Of a stretch of DNA of 64,000 nucleotides, positions 43,564-51,422 are shown in pieces (the first letter of the stretch is position 1; each line of letters starts with the position of its first letter). The stretch is from JBAOHV01 sp964450685. Lineage in GTDB: Bacteria > Actinomycetota > Acidimicrobiia > Acidimicrobiales > Microtrichaceae. The position numbers and the translations under genes are program-made. The DNA lies in contig CAYVDN010000002.1 of the NCBI GenBank assembly GCA_964450685.1, positions 1-64,000 on the forward strand, given 5' to 3'. The notes under the pieces are model-generated. The model was not told the origin of the DNA, ran no database searches, and was given only the letters and a program-made list of their open reading frames with translations.

Positions 43564-43582
43564 CCGCTGTGAATCACAGCGG
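43564..43582. promoter_or_regulatory. 19-bp palindrome between bpa and dnaE
   Basis: CCGCTGTGA-A-TCACAGCGG is a perfect palindrome around one central base, 57 bases upstream of the dnaE start. It could be a dimeric regulator operator or a hairpin with an AAT loop ending the bpa transcript. No T-run follows. Confidence 0.4.
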
Positions 43583-43616
43583 TGTCATCCGAGTATCGCG
43601 CGCGTTCGGGTGCCGT

Positions 43617-44147
43617 TCAGATGTAGCCGGGTCCGGGCCCCGCTGGACGCTGCATCTCGGGTAGCTGCTGACGCATGCCCTCGAGCTGCTGGCGGGCGGC
43701 CATCTGCTGTGCGACGAGCGTCGCCTGTATCCCGTGGAACAGACCTTCGAGCCAGCCGACGAGCTGTGCCTGGGCCATCCGTAGCTCCGCCTCGCTCGGC
43801 GGCGTGGCACCCGAGAAGTCGAACGAGAGGCTGTCGAGCTCGGCGCCGAGCTCCGGCGACAGCGCGGACTTGAGCTCAGCGACGCTGTTGGCGTGGATCC
43901 GGGCCAGCTGATCGCGTGTCGCGTCGTCGATCGAGGTGCTGCGCACCTCCTCGAGCAACTGCTTGACCATTGCACCGATGCGGATGATCTTGGCCGGCGA
44001 CTCGATGTCGCTCTCCTCGCCGTCGGGCGTCAGCTCGGTGCCGGCCGACTGAACGTCGTCGGGAGTGACGAGCTCCGGTGGCGCCTGTTCGGGGAGATCG
44101 TGCGACGCCCCGTTCGGCATGGCGTCACTGCTCGGAAGATCTGACAT
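43617..44147 (-). CDS. bpa: bacterial proteasome activator (Bpa/PafE family)
   Basis: A 176-residue, mostly helical protein. A disordered acidic N-terminus (about 55 residues) precedes the helical core (SPAKIIRIGAMVKQLLEEVRST, ELKSALSPELGAELDSL, LVGWLEGLFHGIQATLVAQQM). In mycobacteria this family forms a dodecameric ring that opens the 20S proteasome gate independently of ATP, through a C-terminal GQYL. Here the C-terminus is GPGYI, keeping the penultimate-type tyrosine. Start at ATG 44147. It implies a Pup-type proteasome elsewhere in the genome. Confidence 0.85.
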   Translation of the reverse strand: MSDLPSSDAMPNGASHDLPEQAPPELVTPDDVQSAGTELTPDGEESDIESPAKIIRIGAMVKQLLEEVRSTSIDDATRDQLARIHANSVAELKSALSPELGAELDSLSFDFSGATPPSEAELRMAQAQLVGWLEGLFHGIQATLVAQQMAARQQLEGMRQQLPEMQRPAGPGPGYI

Positions 44148-44176
44148 CGCGCCGATCCTAGGTGAGCACTCGGATC

Positions 44177-45313
44177 TCAGCTGCGGCCCACCAGCAACGG
44201 GACCAGCGCCTCGGCCGATGTCAACGAGCCGTGGCGTCCCTTCAGCAGGAACGGTCCCGTGTCGTCGGGGTCCTCGAAGGCGACAGGCTCGAACGGCACG
44301 AGTGCCACGTCGCCCAGGCGGGACAACGGCCCGGGCAGCACCTTGGGACCGAACCAGCACTCGTCGATCACCTGTTCCAACGACACGACCCAGGCCACAT
44401 CGCTGTGGTGCTCCGTCGCTGCACGCAACAGGTCTCCGGCTTCACCCGGCGACGCGTGCAGCCAACGGAACCGGGCTTCGCCGGATTGGCGTTCCACCCG
44501 AGCAAGCACCTCCGGGTGGGGTGGGAAGACCCTCTCCCCCACGTCGACCTGGCCGTGGTCGGCGGTGATCACCAGCGCGACGTCGGGCGGCAGACCCTGG
44601 AGCATGTACTCGACCATGCGGTCGACGAAGACGAGCTCGGTGTCGTAGAAGTGGCTGAGGCCGTACTCGTGGGCGACCTTGTCGATGCCGTCGTAGTAGG
44701 CGTACACGAACGGCTCGCCGAGCATGAGGTGATGGGTTATCTCGGCGAGCATGGTCGACGGCATGCGGTACGGGACGTGGCGGCAGCCGCCTAGGTGAGC
44801 ACGGGTGAATCCGGTATCGCGGAACTCGGCGCGCACGACAACGGGTGGCCGCTGACCACCGAAGGCCACTGCCGACTGGATCGACTCGGGTGGGATCCGC
44901 TCCCGGGCATCGCCCTTGGGCGTCGTCCACCGGAGCACGTTGAGCACCTCACGGTCGACCGCCATCCGGTAGCCGATGACGCCGTGCTCACCTGGTGTCA
45001 GGCCGGTGGCGATCGATGTCAACGCCGTGGCGGTGGTGGTCGGGGCGACGGTGGTGATCGGTGCAGCCTCCATCTGGGTCATGCCGCGCAGGAGATCGGT
45101 CCTTTCCTGCATCTGCTCCCAGCCGAGACCGTCGAGCACCAGCATCACGATCTGCTCGGCACCCTCCAACCCGGCGGGGAACCACGCGGGTGGGTGTTCG
45201 GGATCGTCGACGAGCACGTCGACGACACTCGAGGTGCACGCTCCGCCGTAGTCCGGCAGCAGCGGTTCCGGTCGCTGTGACACGTCCACCGTCGACTGAT
45301 GCTCTGCTGACAT
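44177..45313 (-). CDS. alkaline-phosphatase-fold phosphodiesterase (NPP family)
   Basis: A 378-residue type I phosphodiesterase/nucleotide pyrophosphatase-like protein. The metal-binding aspartate is in VLDGLGWEQM, the nucleophile threonine in TTVAPTTTATALTS, EHGVIGYRM follows, and the second metal site is in ITADHGQVDVG with a late histidine in KGRHGSL. No signal peptide is seen with the start at ATG 45313, so it is predicted cytoplasmic. Substrate unknown. Confidence 0.87.
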   Translation of the reverse strand: MSAEHQSTVDVSQRPEPLLPDYGGACTSSVVDVLVDDPEHPPAWFPAGLEGAEQIVMLVLDGLGWEQMQERTDLLRGMTQMEAAPITTVAPTTTATALTSIATGLTPGEHGVIGYRMAVDREVLNVLRWTTPKGDARERIPPESIQSAVAFGGQRPPVVVRAEFRDTGFTRAHLGGCRHVPYRMPSTMLAEITHHLMLGEPFVYAYYDGIDKVAHEYGLSHFYDTELVFVDRMVEYMLQGLPPDVALVITADHGQVDVGERVFPPHPEVLARVERQSGEARFRWLHASPGEAGDLLRAATEHHSDVAWVVSLEQVIDECWFGPKVLPGPLSRLGDVALVPFEPVAFEDPDDTGPFLLKGRHGSLTSAEALVPLLVGRS

Positions 45314-45452
45314 GGCCTGCCTGCCCGATCGCCCCCGGGGCCGCCCATCTGGTGCCCCTGAATCGTCGATGAACACGCTACCCATTCCTCGGCTCGGAAT
45401 CGCAACATGGGCGACGCGCCGGACGCTTCCCCGACCCACCTACGATGGCTGC

Positions 45453-45905
45453 GTGAAGGTGTCGACCCGGGGTGACTACGCGAGCAGGGCGCTGCTCTCA
45501 CTCGCTCTTCGTCACGGGGAGGGCCCCACCTCGGTGCGGGACATCGCCGAACGGACTGGTCTTCCGCAGCCGTACCTGGAGCAGATCCTCCTGGCACTCA
45601 AGGGTGCAGGGCTAGTGCAGTCCAAGCGGGGTGTGGGTGGCGGCTACGTCCTCGCCAGGGATCCTGCTGACATCACCCTGGCCCAGATCGTCTCGGCGGT
45701 CGATGGGCCGATCCAGGCCGGTGACTTCGGTCAGCCCCACACCGACGGGTCGTGTGACCACGAGGGCCAGTGCGTTCTCCTGGCGATCTGGAACGACGTC
45801 GGTGGGCACATGCGGGCCCTGCTCGAGGCGTACTCGCTGGCGGACCTGGCAGGAATCACCGAGGGCCGTCGTCCGTGGCCGGGCGAAGCCGACAGCGGCG
45901 TCTGA
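45453..45905 (+). CDS. Rrf2-family transcriptional regulator
   Basis: A 150-residue winged-helix regulator: VKVSTRGDYASRALLSLAL, IAERTGLPQPYLEQILLALKGAGLVQSKRGVGGGYVLAR, then a dimerisation helix. The usual cluster-binding region has only two cysteines (SCDHEGQC) rather than the three of IscR/NsrR; HTD just before may offer another ligand. It could sense iron-sulfur status, nitric oxide or cysteine metabolism. No target operon is adjacent. Start at GTG 45453; it converges with rluD with 6 bases between stops. Confidence 0.88.
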   Translation: MKVSTRGDYASRALLSLALRHGEGPTSVRDIAERTGLPQPYLEQILLALKGAGLVQSKRGVGGGYVLARDPADITLAQIVSAVDGPIQAGDFGQPHTDGSCDHEGQCVLLAIWNDVGGHMRALLEAYSLADLAGITEGRRPWPGEADSGV

Positions 45906-45911
45906 GCAGAC

Positions 45912-46847
45912 TCAGGAGAGCCGCTCGAGTACCGCTGTGAGGTCGGCGGGAAGCGGCGACGAGAACACGACGGTTGCGCCGGTCCCGGGGTGTTCGAACG
46001 CCAGTTGACGAGCGTGCAGGAACGGTCGGGGTACCACGAAACTGTGACGTGCCCCGCCGTAGAGCTCGTCACCGACCACCGCGTGGCCGATCGACGAGAG
46101 GTGGACCCGGATCTGGTGGGTGCGCCCTGTCTCCAGCTCACAGGTCAGCAGCGCCACCTCGACCGGGTGCCGATAGAGATGCTCGACCCTGTAGTGGGTG
46201 CGTGACTCACGGCCGTCGACTGCGACAGTCATCCGCAGCGGGTCACGTCGAGAGCGTCCGATCGGCGCGTCGACGACTCCCTGCGAGTGCTCGGGGTGAC
46301 GCCAGACCAGAGTTGAGTAGACACGTTCGACGCTGTGGGTCGAGAGCTGGTCCACCAGTTCGGTGTAGGCGTGTTGGGTCCTGGCGACGACGAGCAGACC
46401 CGACGTGCCGCGGTCCAAGCGGTGCACGAGGCCCGGGCGCATCCTTTCCCCCACGGCAGCCAGCTCGGGGTACCGGGCCAGGAGACCGTGTACCAGGGTC
46501 GCTCCCGAGTGCCCGGGGCCGGGATGAACGACAAGCCCGGCAGGCTTGTCGACCACGATCACCTGATCGTCCTCGTGCACGACCGACACGACCACATCCG
46601 GGTCCGCCCGCACCTCCTCCACCGGCTGCTCCGGCGCGGCCGCCAGCTCCACCACCTGACCAGTCACGAGCCTGAGCGACGGCTTGGCTACCACCTGACC
46701 GTCGATGATCACCTGGCCAGCGGCGACCATCGTGGTCGCGACGGATCTGGAGCATCCCGTGATGAGAGCCACGATCCTGTCGACCCGTTCGCCGGCGAGC
46801 GCCTCGGGGATCTCCTCGCGGGCGAACGGTTCGTCCTGTTCGCTCAC
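45912..46847 (-). CDS. rluD: RluA/RluD-family pseudouridine synthase
   Basis: A 311-residue enzyme that isomerises uridines in 23S rRNA. An N-terminal S4 RNA-binding domain (about 15-75) is followed by the catalytic domain with VVDKPAGLVVHPG and the catalytic aspartate in GLVHRLDRGTSGLLV; the ETGRTHQIRVHL motif follows. The GTG at 46847 overlaps the lspA stop (GTGA), so lspA and rluD are co-translated, a common pairing. Confidence 0.94.
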   Translation of the reverse strand: MSEQDEPFAREEIPEALAGERVDRIVALITGCSRSVATTMVAAGQVIIDGQVVAKPSLRLVTGQVVELAAAPEQPVEEVRADPDVVVSVVHEDDQVIVVDKPAGLVVHPGPGHSGATLVHGLLARYPELAAVGERMRPGLVHRLDRGTSGLLVVARTQHAYTELVDQLSTHSVERVYSTLVWRHPEHSQGVVDAPIGRSRRDPLRMTVAVDGRESRTHYRVEHLYRHPVEVALLTCELETGRTHQIRVHLSSIGHAVVGDELYGGARHSFVVPRPFLHARQLAFEHPGTGATVVFSSPLPADLTAVLERLS

Positions 46848-47488
46848 GCCGTCGAGTCGCTCTGCTCCGGTGGGCCGGTCGGACCCGGAACATCCTCGGT
46901 ACCCGGCGGAGCCTTCGCGCTCAGCACCGCCAGGGCGATTCCACCGCACACAACCGCCATGTCCGCGACGTTCCACACCGGCCACCACTGGACGTCGATG
47001 AAGTCGATCACAGCACCCGACATGAACCCGGTCGCGACCTCCCCGGTGAACGGGTTCGTCGCACCGACACGGGTGACACGGTCGATGATGTTGCCGAGCG
47101 CGCCGCCCACCACGACACCGATCACCAGGAGCTGTGCACGCGAGTCGACCCTGCGGGCGATCACGAGGAGCACCGCGACGATGCCCAACGCCACCAGCCC
47201 GATGATCGGCCCCGACCCCGAGCCACGCGAGAAGGCCATCCCCGTGTTGAATGCCAGCTTGAAACGCAGGGTCCAGACGACGTCTATGACCGATCCGTCG
47301 GCCAGACGGTCGAGCGCCCACCCCTTGGACAGCTGGTCGACGACCAGTACCGCGGCGGCGGCGCCCAGAACCATCGCCCACCTGTGCACGGGGCGGATCC
47401 CGGAGCCACTTCCCGACCCGGGTGCAATCGGCACCGAAGTATCGTCATGTGCTTCGGCCGGATCGTTCGTGGCACCAGGGTCGGACAC
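46844..47488 (-). CDS. lspA: lipoprotein signal peptidase (signal peptidase II)
   Basis: A 214-residue, four-helix membrane aspartyl protease that cleaves prolipoproteins. The catalytic aspartates are in GGALGNIIDRV and VWNVADMAV; AFNTGMAFS is also conserved. A 35-residue hydrophilic N-terminus and a 27-residue Pro/Gly-rich C-terminus extend the family core. It serves lipoproteins such as the hydrolase at 21419-22960. It lies 14 bases after the DksA-like gene. Confidence 0.95.
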   Translation of the reverse strand: MSDPGATNDPAEAHDDTSVPIAPGSGSGSGIRPVHRWAMVLGAAAAVLVVDQLSKGWALDRLADGSVIDVVWTLRFKLAFNTGMAFSRGSGSGPIIGLVALGIVAVLLVIARRVDSRAQLLVIGVVVGGALGNIIDRVTRVGATNPFTGEVATGFMSGAVIDFIDVQWWPVWNVADMAVVCGGIALAVLSAKAPPGTEDVPGPTGPPEQSDSTA

Positions 47489-47502
47489 GGAGCTGTCCGT
47501 GA

Positions 47503-48264
47503 TCAGCGGAAGCTGCGGGTCTTGAACTCGACCCGCTCGCGGGCGTAGGGGATCGCCCGGAGTCGTTCCTTGGGGATCGGCTGACCCGAGTACTCACAGA
47601 CCCCGTAGGTTCCTGCGTCGATTCGTCCCAACGCGGCGTCGATCTCCTCGATCGTCGCCATGGCCGCTGCGGCGCGGGCGAGATCGAAGTCGCGCTCGAC
47701 AGCCAGCGTGTCACCCTCGCCTGACTCGTCGTCGAACTGCACGTCGCCCGGCTCCCGGTCACGTGCGAGCGCGTCGGCCTCCGCCTTGAGTGCCTCCGCC
47801 TGGGTGGCGAGCGTCTCGCGCTCCTCGAGCAGCGCTGCTCGCTGCGCCTCGAGGAAGGACGAGTCGTATGGGGACGGACCCACGACAGGGCCCGAGTTCT
47901 TGGTCGATGAGGCCTTCTTCGCCGGAGGCTTGGGGCTGCCAGCAGCTGCGGGAGCCGGCTTGGTCGCCGGAGCGGCCTTCTTCGCCGGGGCCTTGGAAGC
48001 AGGTGCCTTCTTGGCAGCGGCGGCCTTCGCAGCTGGAGCCTTCTTCGCCGGAGCCTTGGCAGCCGTGGCCTTCTTGGCGGCGGCCTTCTTCGCCGGGGCC
48101 TTGGAAGCAGGTGCCTTCTTGGCAGCGGCGGCCTTCGCAGCTGGAGCCTTCTTCGCCGGAGCCTTGGCTGCCGTGGCCTTGTTGGCCGCGGCCTTGTTGG
48201 CCGCGGCGGCGGCCTTGGCCGGTGCCGCCTTCTTGGTTGCCGGTGCGGGGCGCTTGGTCGCCAT
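47503..48264 (-). CDS. DksA/TraR-like protein with histone-H1-like Ala/Lys/Pro tail
   Basis: 253 residues. Residues 1-130 are almost only Ala, Lys and Pro with KKAPA/AAKAPAKK repeats, like histone H1 tails. Residues 130-253 are DksA/TraR-like: a coiled coil (FLEAQRAALLEERETLATQAEALKAE), the DksA-tip region and the C-terminal YGVCEYSGQPIPKERLRAIPYA. Of the four zinc cysteines only the first remains (CEYSG; the second pair is replaced by ...ARERVEF), so zinc binding is probably lost. Likely RNA-polymerase- and DNA-associated; function inferred only. The leader can pair with its own ribosome binding site. Confidence 0.88.
   Translation of the reverse strand: MATKRPAPATKKAAPAKAAAAANKAAANKATAAKAPAKKAPAAKAAAAKKAPASKAPAKKAAAKKATAAKAPAKKAPAAKAAAAKKAPASKAPAKKAAPATKPAPAAAGSPKPPAKKASSTKNSGPVVGPSPYDSSFLEAQRAALLEERETLATQAEALKAEADALARDREPGDVQFDDESGEGDTLAVERDFDLARAAAAMATIEEIDAALGRIDAGTYGVCEYSGQPIPKERLRAIPYARERVEFKTRSFR
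47972..48187. repeat. 108-bp in-frame tandem duplication in the DksA-like gene
   Basis: Copies at 47972-48079 and 48080-48187 differ at only three positions by eye (36 codons each). They encode the Ala/Lys/Pro-rich tail block, and the near-identity indicates a recent or homogenised duplication. Confidence 0.9.
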
Positions 48265-48266
48265 CT

Positions 48267-48319
48267 GGTTCTCCTCCCCCACCGCCGGGGGTCCACCCCG
48301 GCAGATGAGTTGGAGAACC
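48267..48319 (-). promoter_or_regulatory. leader RNA hairpin sequestering the ribosome binding site of the DksA-like gene
   Basis: On the minus strand GGTTCTCC (48319-48312) is a perfect complement of GGAGAACC (48274-48267), which contains the ribosome binding site two bases before the ATG. Between them GCCGGGG and CCCCGGC (48302-48296 and 48290-48284) form an inner hairpin. The layout is a two-tier stem that would hide the start site. Confidence 0.5.
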
Positions 48320-48396
48320 CTAGCCGCGGCGTCCCATGGCGTCAGCGAGCGCGCTGAACCGACCGCGACGAAGCACACCCTGGATCCCGGCCCCGC

Positions 48397-49659
48397 TCAG
48401 CGACGCCAGCCGAAACGGCGCTGGCGAGTGTCGCTCGAACCCTCGAAGAAGGCTGTCATCGCATCGTCCTCGTCGAGGGAAACAGCTTCGTTGACGGCGC
48501 TGTCCAGCTCCTCCATGTAGCGGTCTCGCTGGGGCAGGTCAGCCTGGTCCACAGCAGCTGTGGGACGGTCGAGCTGGGCGCTGCGGTCATCGGCATCGCT
48601 GTGGGAATCGATCGACGACTCGACCTGGGACCAGCTGCCCGGGCCCCATTCGTCGGTCGAGCGCACCTGATCGGAATTCGCCGACTGTGAGGTCAGGTCC
48701 ACGTACTGCGAGTCGTCGGAGACCGTTGTCTCGGCGATGACCGCCGTCGCGGTGCCACCGACGGATGCGCTCGACTGCTCACCCTGGCCTCCGGAGCGAG
48801 CGGAGGGCTCGTTGCCCAGGTCCGACTCCTCGGCTACGTCGACACGTTCGGCGACGGCGTCGGCCTCCACCAGGTCGACATCGGCGACGACGGACTCGGA
48901 GACCGAGTCGCCCGCCGGAGCGACCGGTTCGGCTGACGTGAGGACCTCATCGGGTGCCATCGACATCGTCGGGCGGGCACCGAGTCGGGCCGGGTCGCCC
49001 GCAAGGTCGACGAGCTCCTGGGCCGTGCGCCCGAGCTCCTCACGGTAGCCGGCGAGACGAGACTCGAGCTGGTTGATGACATCGGCGAGCTGCACGCGAC
49101 GGGCCTCGAGTCCCCGGACCTCTTCGAGCACGGCGGAGCGGCGGTCCGCGTACTCGGCCTCGGCCTGATCGTTGGCACGTCGGATCAGTTCCGCAGCCTC
49201 GGCGTTGGCCTCGTTGAGCTGGCGCTGCGCGCGGTTCTGGGAGTCCTCGAGCAGCGCCTGCGCCTGACCACGGGCCTCGTTCACAGTCGCATCGGCGGTC
49301 CGTTTGGCCATGAGGAGGGTCTTCGCCGCCTCGTTGACCTCGGCCTCCTCGTGCTGGCGCGCAGCCGCTGCGGTGGCGGCGGCTGCTCCGGTCGCCGCTT
49401 CCGCCGCGCTGCGCTCGGCCGCCTGCATCCGCTGCTCGGCCTCCTCGGCCCTCGAACGCGCCTCGGCCACGACTGCGTCAGCCTGGGCCAGGCGTGCCTC
49501 GGCGTGTGCAGCTCGTTCCTCGGTGTGACGCGTCCTGGCGAGGAGCTGGGCCAGCGCTGTGCCGGTCTGCTCCAGGAAGGTCTCGACCTCTTCGATGTCG
49601 TAGCCCTTGCGACGCTCGGTGAACTCGGTCTTCTCGAACAGTTCCGGGGTCAACTCCAT
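48397..49659 (-). CDS. divIVA: DivIVA/Wag31-like polar growth and division protein
   Basis: A 420-residue protein. The N-terminal DivIVA domain (MELTPELFEKTEFTERRKGYDIEEVETFLEQ) is followed by a very long coiled coil (about residues 40-210, Ala/Glu/Arg-rich) and an acidic Ser/Asp-rich disordered tail. It would recruit cell-wall synthesis to poles or septum. In the dcw cluster downstream of sepF and yggT, as in other actinobacteria. Start MELTPEL at 49659; in-frame ATGs at 49668 and 49686 are possible. Confidence 0.93.
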   Translation of the reverse strand: MELTPELFEKTEFTERRKGYDIEEVETFLEQTGTALAQLLARTRHTEERAAHAEARLAQADAVVAEARSRAEEAEQRMQAAERSAAEAATGAAAATAAAARQHEEAEVNEAAKTLLMAKRTADATVNEARGQAQALLEDSQNRAQRQLNEANAEAAELIRRANDQAEAEYADRRSAVLEEVRGLEARRVQLADVINQLESRLAGYREELGRTAQELVDLAGDPARLGARPTMSMAPDEVLTSAEPVAPAGDSVSESVVADVDLVEADAVAERVDVAEESDLGNEPSARSGGQGEQSSASVGGTATAVIAETTVSDDSQYVDLTSQSANSDQVRSTDEWGPGSWSQVESSIDSHSDADDRSAQLDRPTAAVDQADLPQRDRYMEELDSAVNEAVSLDEDDAMTAFFEGSSDTRQRRFGWRR

Positions 49660-49716
49660 GACGCGCATCGTAGTCCCCGGGACCATCAGCCCTGGGATTC
49701 CCCCGGCCGCGACAGC

Positions 49717-49974
49717 TCAGGGACCGCAGATGAAGGAGCGGACGACCGTGATACCGATCAGCAGCACCACCGGGGAGAGATCCATGGCTGCAGCGCCCAG
49801 ACGGACCGGCGGCAGGATCCTGCGCAGCGGGCCGAGCGCCCATTCGGTCGCGCTGAACGTGAATCGTTGAACAGTCATGAACAGTCCCTCACTGGCAGGG
49901 AACCAGCTCAGCACGATGCGCACGAATATCAGGATCACGAACAGCTGGAGTGCCCAGCAGACGATCTCGGCCAC
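49717..49974 (-). CDS. yggT: YggT-family membrane protein
   Basis: 85 residues with two hydrophobic segments (LQLFVILIFVRIVLSWF and DLSPVVLLIGITVV) and the family FxFSATEWALGPLRRILPP loop. Commonly located between sepF and divIVA; linked to membrane or division physiology, exact role unknown. It ends 57 bases before divIVA. Confidence 0.93.
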   Translation of the reverse strand: MAEIVCWALQLFVILIFVRIVLSWFPASEGLFMTVQRFTFSATEWALGPLRRILPPVRLGAAAMDLSPVVLLIGITVVRSFICGP

Positions 49975-49983
49975 GGATCGGTG

Positions 49984-50565
49984 TCAGCGCTCGTCGTCGC
50001 CGAGGCGTCCCTCGCGCAGGCGGCGACGATCGTCGTCGGACACCTGGGCGCCGCGTGGAGTCAGCAGGAAGACCTGGTCGGCCACGCGTTCCATGTCGCC
50101 CTCGAGTCCGTAGCAGAGGCCGCTGGCGAAATCGATCAGACGCCTTGAGAGGTCACGGTCGACCCCTTGGAGATTGACGATCACCGGCTGGTCGCGCTTG
50201 AAGCGGTCGGCAACCTGCTGGACGTCGTTGAATCCGGTCGGTGACACCACATGGGGCTTGGACGACGTCGGCAGCGGGCGGACCACACCACGTGGCTCGG
50301 GCTCGTTGGGAGTGGAGTTGATGACCCTGACGCCACCATCGCCCTCGTCGGGTTCGTCCCCGCGCTGGGTGGGCATCGGGCGGACGGTGGAGCTGGACCC
50401 GCGCTGGGGCTGCGATCGTCCTCGCGGCTGCGCGGCCGGAGCATCGTCGTAGTAGTCCTCGTCGTCGTCGAGGTACTCGTCGCCCGGGTCGCCGTACTCG
50501 TCCTCGTAATAGGGCTCGGAGTCGAGTCCCAACCAGGTCCGGGTGTTCTTCATCCAGTTCGACAT
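49984..50565 (-). CDS. sepF: cell division protein SepF
   Basis: 193 residues. An N-terminal membrane-binding amphipathic helix (WMKNTRTWLGL), an acidic linker rich in Asp/Tyr (about 18-45) and a C-terminal SepF domain (about 105-180) with GFNDVQQVADRFKRDQPVIVNLQGVD and ASGLCYGLEGDMERV. SepF tethers FtsZ to the membrane where FtsA is absent, as here. It overlaps neither neighbour; yggT follows after 9 bases. Confidence 0.96.
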   Translation of the reverse strand: MSNWMKNTRTWLGLDSEPYYEDEYGDPGDEYLDDDEDYYDDAPAAQPRGRSQPQRGSSSTVRPMPTQRGDEPDEGDGGVRVINSTPNEPEPRGVVRPLPTSSKPHVVSPTGFNDVQQVADRFKRDQPVIVNLQGVDRDLSRRLIDFASGLCYGLEGDMERVADQVFLLTPRGAQVSDDDRRRLREGRLGDDER

Positions 50566-50644
50566 TCAGCACTCCTCGGCCGGGAGTGTAGTTCCGACCG
50601 TCGCACGGCGCGCGTTCGCAACAACGCGTGCCACCTGTGGTTCG

Positions 50645-51406
50645 TCACGGCTGCTCCCGCTGCCATTTCTCCGGCTGCTCGGTCATCCAGGTGATCGCTG
50701 CCTGCCGACCGTGGTCGCCACGAGCTCTCCACGAGTAGAAGCGCTCGTCGGTAGCGGTGCAGGGTGGATCAGGAAGCGCCCGTCCCACGCCCTCGCGACC
50801 TTCCTCCGCATCGCCTTCTGGCTCGGCACCGCTCGCCTCGAGTGCGCGGGCAACTCCTGCGCGCAGATCGAGGGCGGGAGCACCGTCGGTGGTCCGGGAG
50901 CGGACCCCTTCGCCCAGACGGACGGACAGCCGGTCCAGGTCGACCGGGGAGAACTCGTAGCGCTCGGCCGAGATGCACGGTCCGAGCCTCCAGCGGATCG
51001 ACTCCGCCCCCAGCTCTCGCATCGCTGCGACCGTCGCCTCCAGCACCCCGCTCTCGAGGCCCCGCCAGCCGGCATGTGCGGCACCTATGACCGGGTGCTC
51101 GGGTCCCTCCCCCCGCAGGAGCACGCCGGCGCAGTCCGCCGTGTGCACCGCCAGGGTCGCGCCACAGATGTCGGTCACCGCGGCGTCAGCCGACTCGCCG
51201 GCGTGCTCACCGGGGGATCGCACCACCACGACACGGTTGCCGTGCACCTGGTTCAACCATGTCCATGGGAAGGGAGCGATCGAAGCTCGCCGCTGCATCA
51301 ACTCGTCGACAGGCAGCCCGACGAAGAGGTCCCCGTCACCGCGGTCGGTGAAGCGGGTGTGGACACGCACATTGCCGGGGCCAGCAGTGCGGGCACCGGG
51401 GGTCAT
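50645..51406 (-). CDS. pgeF: PgeF/YlmD (laccase-domain) peptidoglycan editing or purine nucleoside enzyme
   Basis: 253 residues with the multicopper-oxidase-like DUF152 fold: WLNQVHGNRVVVV, TDAVVT-type (SADAAVTDICGATLAVHTADCAGVLL), and AAHAGWRGLESGVLEATVAAM. Homologues act on purine nucleosides or edit peptidoglycan precursors by removing serine-containing nucleotides. Its place between ftsZ and sepF is the usual one. Confidence 0.92.
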   Translation of the reverse strand: MTPGARTAGPGNVRVHTRFTDRGDGDLFVGLPVDELMQRRASIAPFPWTWLNQVHGNRVVVVRSPGEHAGESADAAVTDICGATLAVHTADCAGVLLRGEGPEHPVIGAAHAGWRGLESGVLEATVAAMRELGAESIRWRLGPCISAERYEFSPVDLDRLSVRLGEGVRSRTTDGAPALDLRAGVARALEASGAEPEGDAEEGREGVGRALPDPPCTATDERFYSWRARGDHGRQAAITWMTEQPEKWQREQP

Positions 51407-51422
51407 CGGTGCCCGCCTGGGA

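Noticed and set aside
45912..47381. RluD with a long N-terminal domain
   Set aside because: The upstream part is the shadow frame of lspA; GTG 46847 overlaps the lspA stop in the usual coupled pattern.
47972..48187. CRISPR-like array
   Set aside because: The repeats are in-frame coding duplication with no spacers.
47660..48520. Rightward Ala/Phe-rich repeat protein
   Set aside because: Antisense of the Ala/Lys/Pro tail of the DksA-like gene; the leftward frame has the DksA domain and ribosome binding site.
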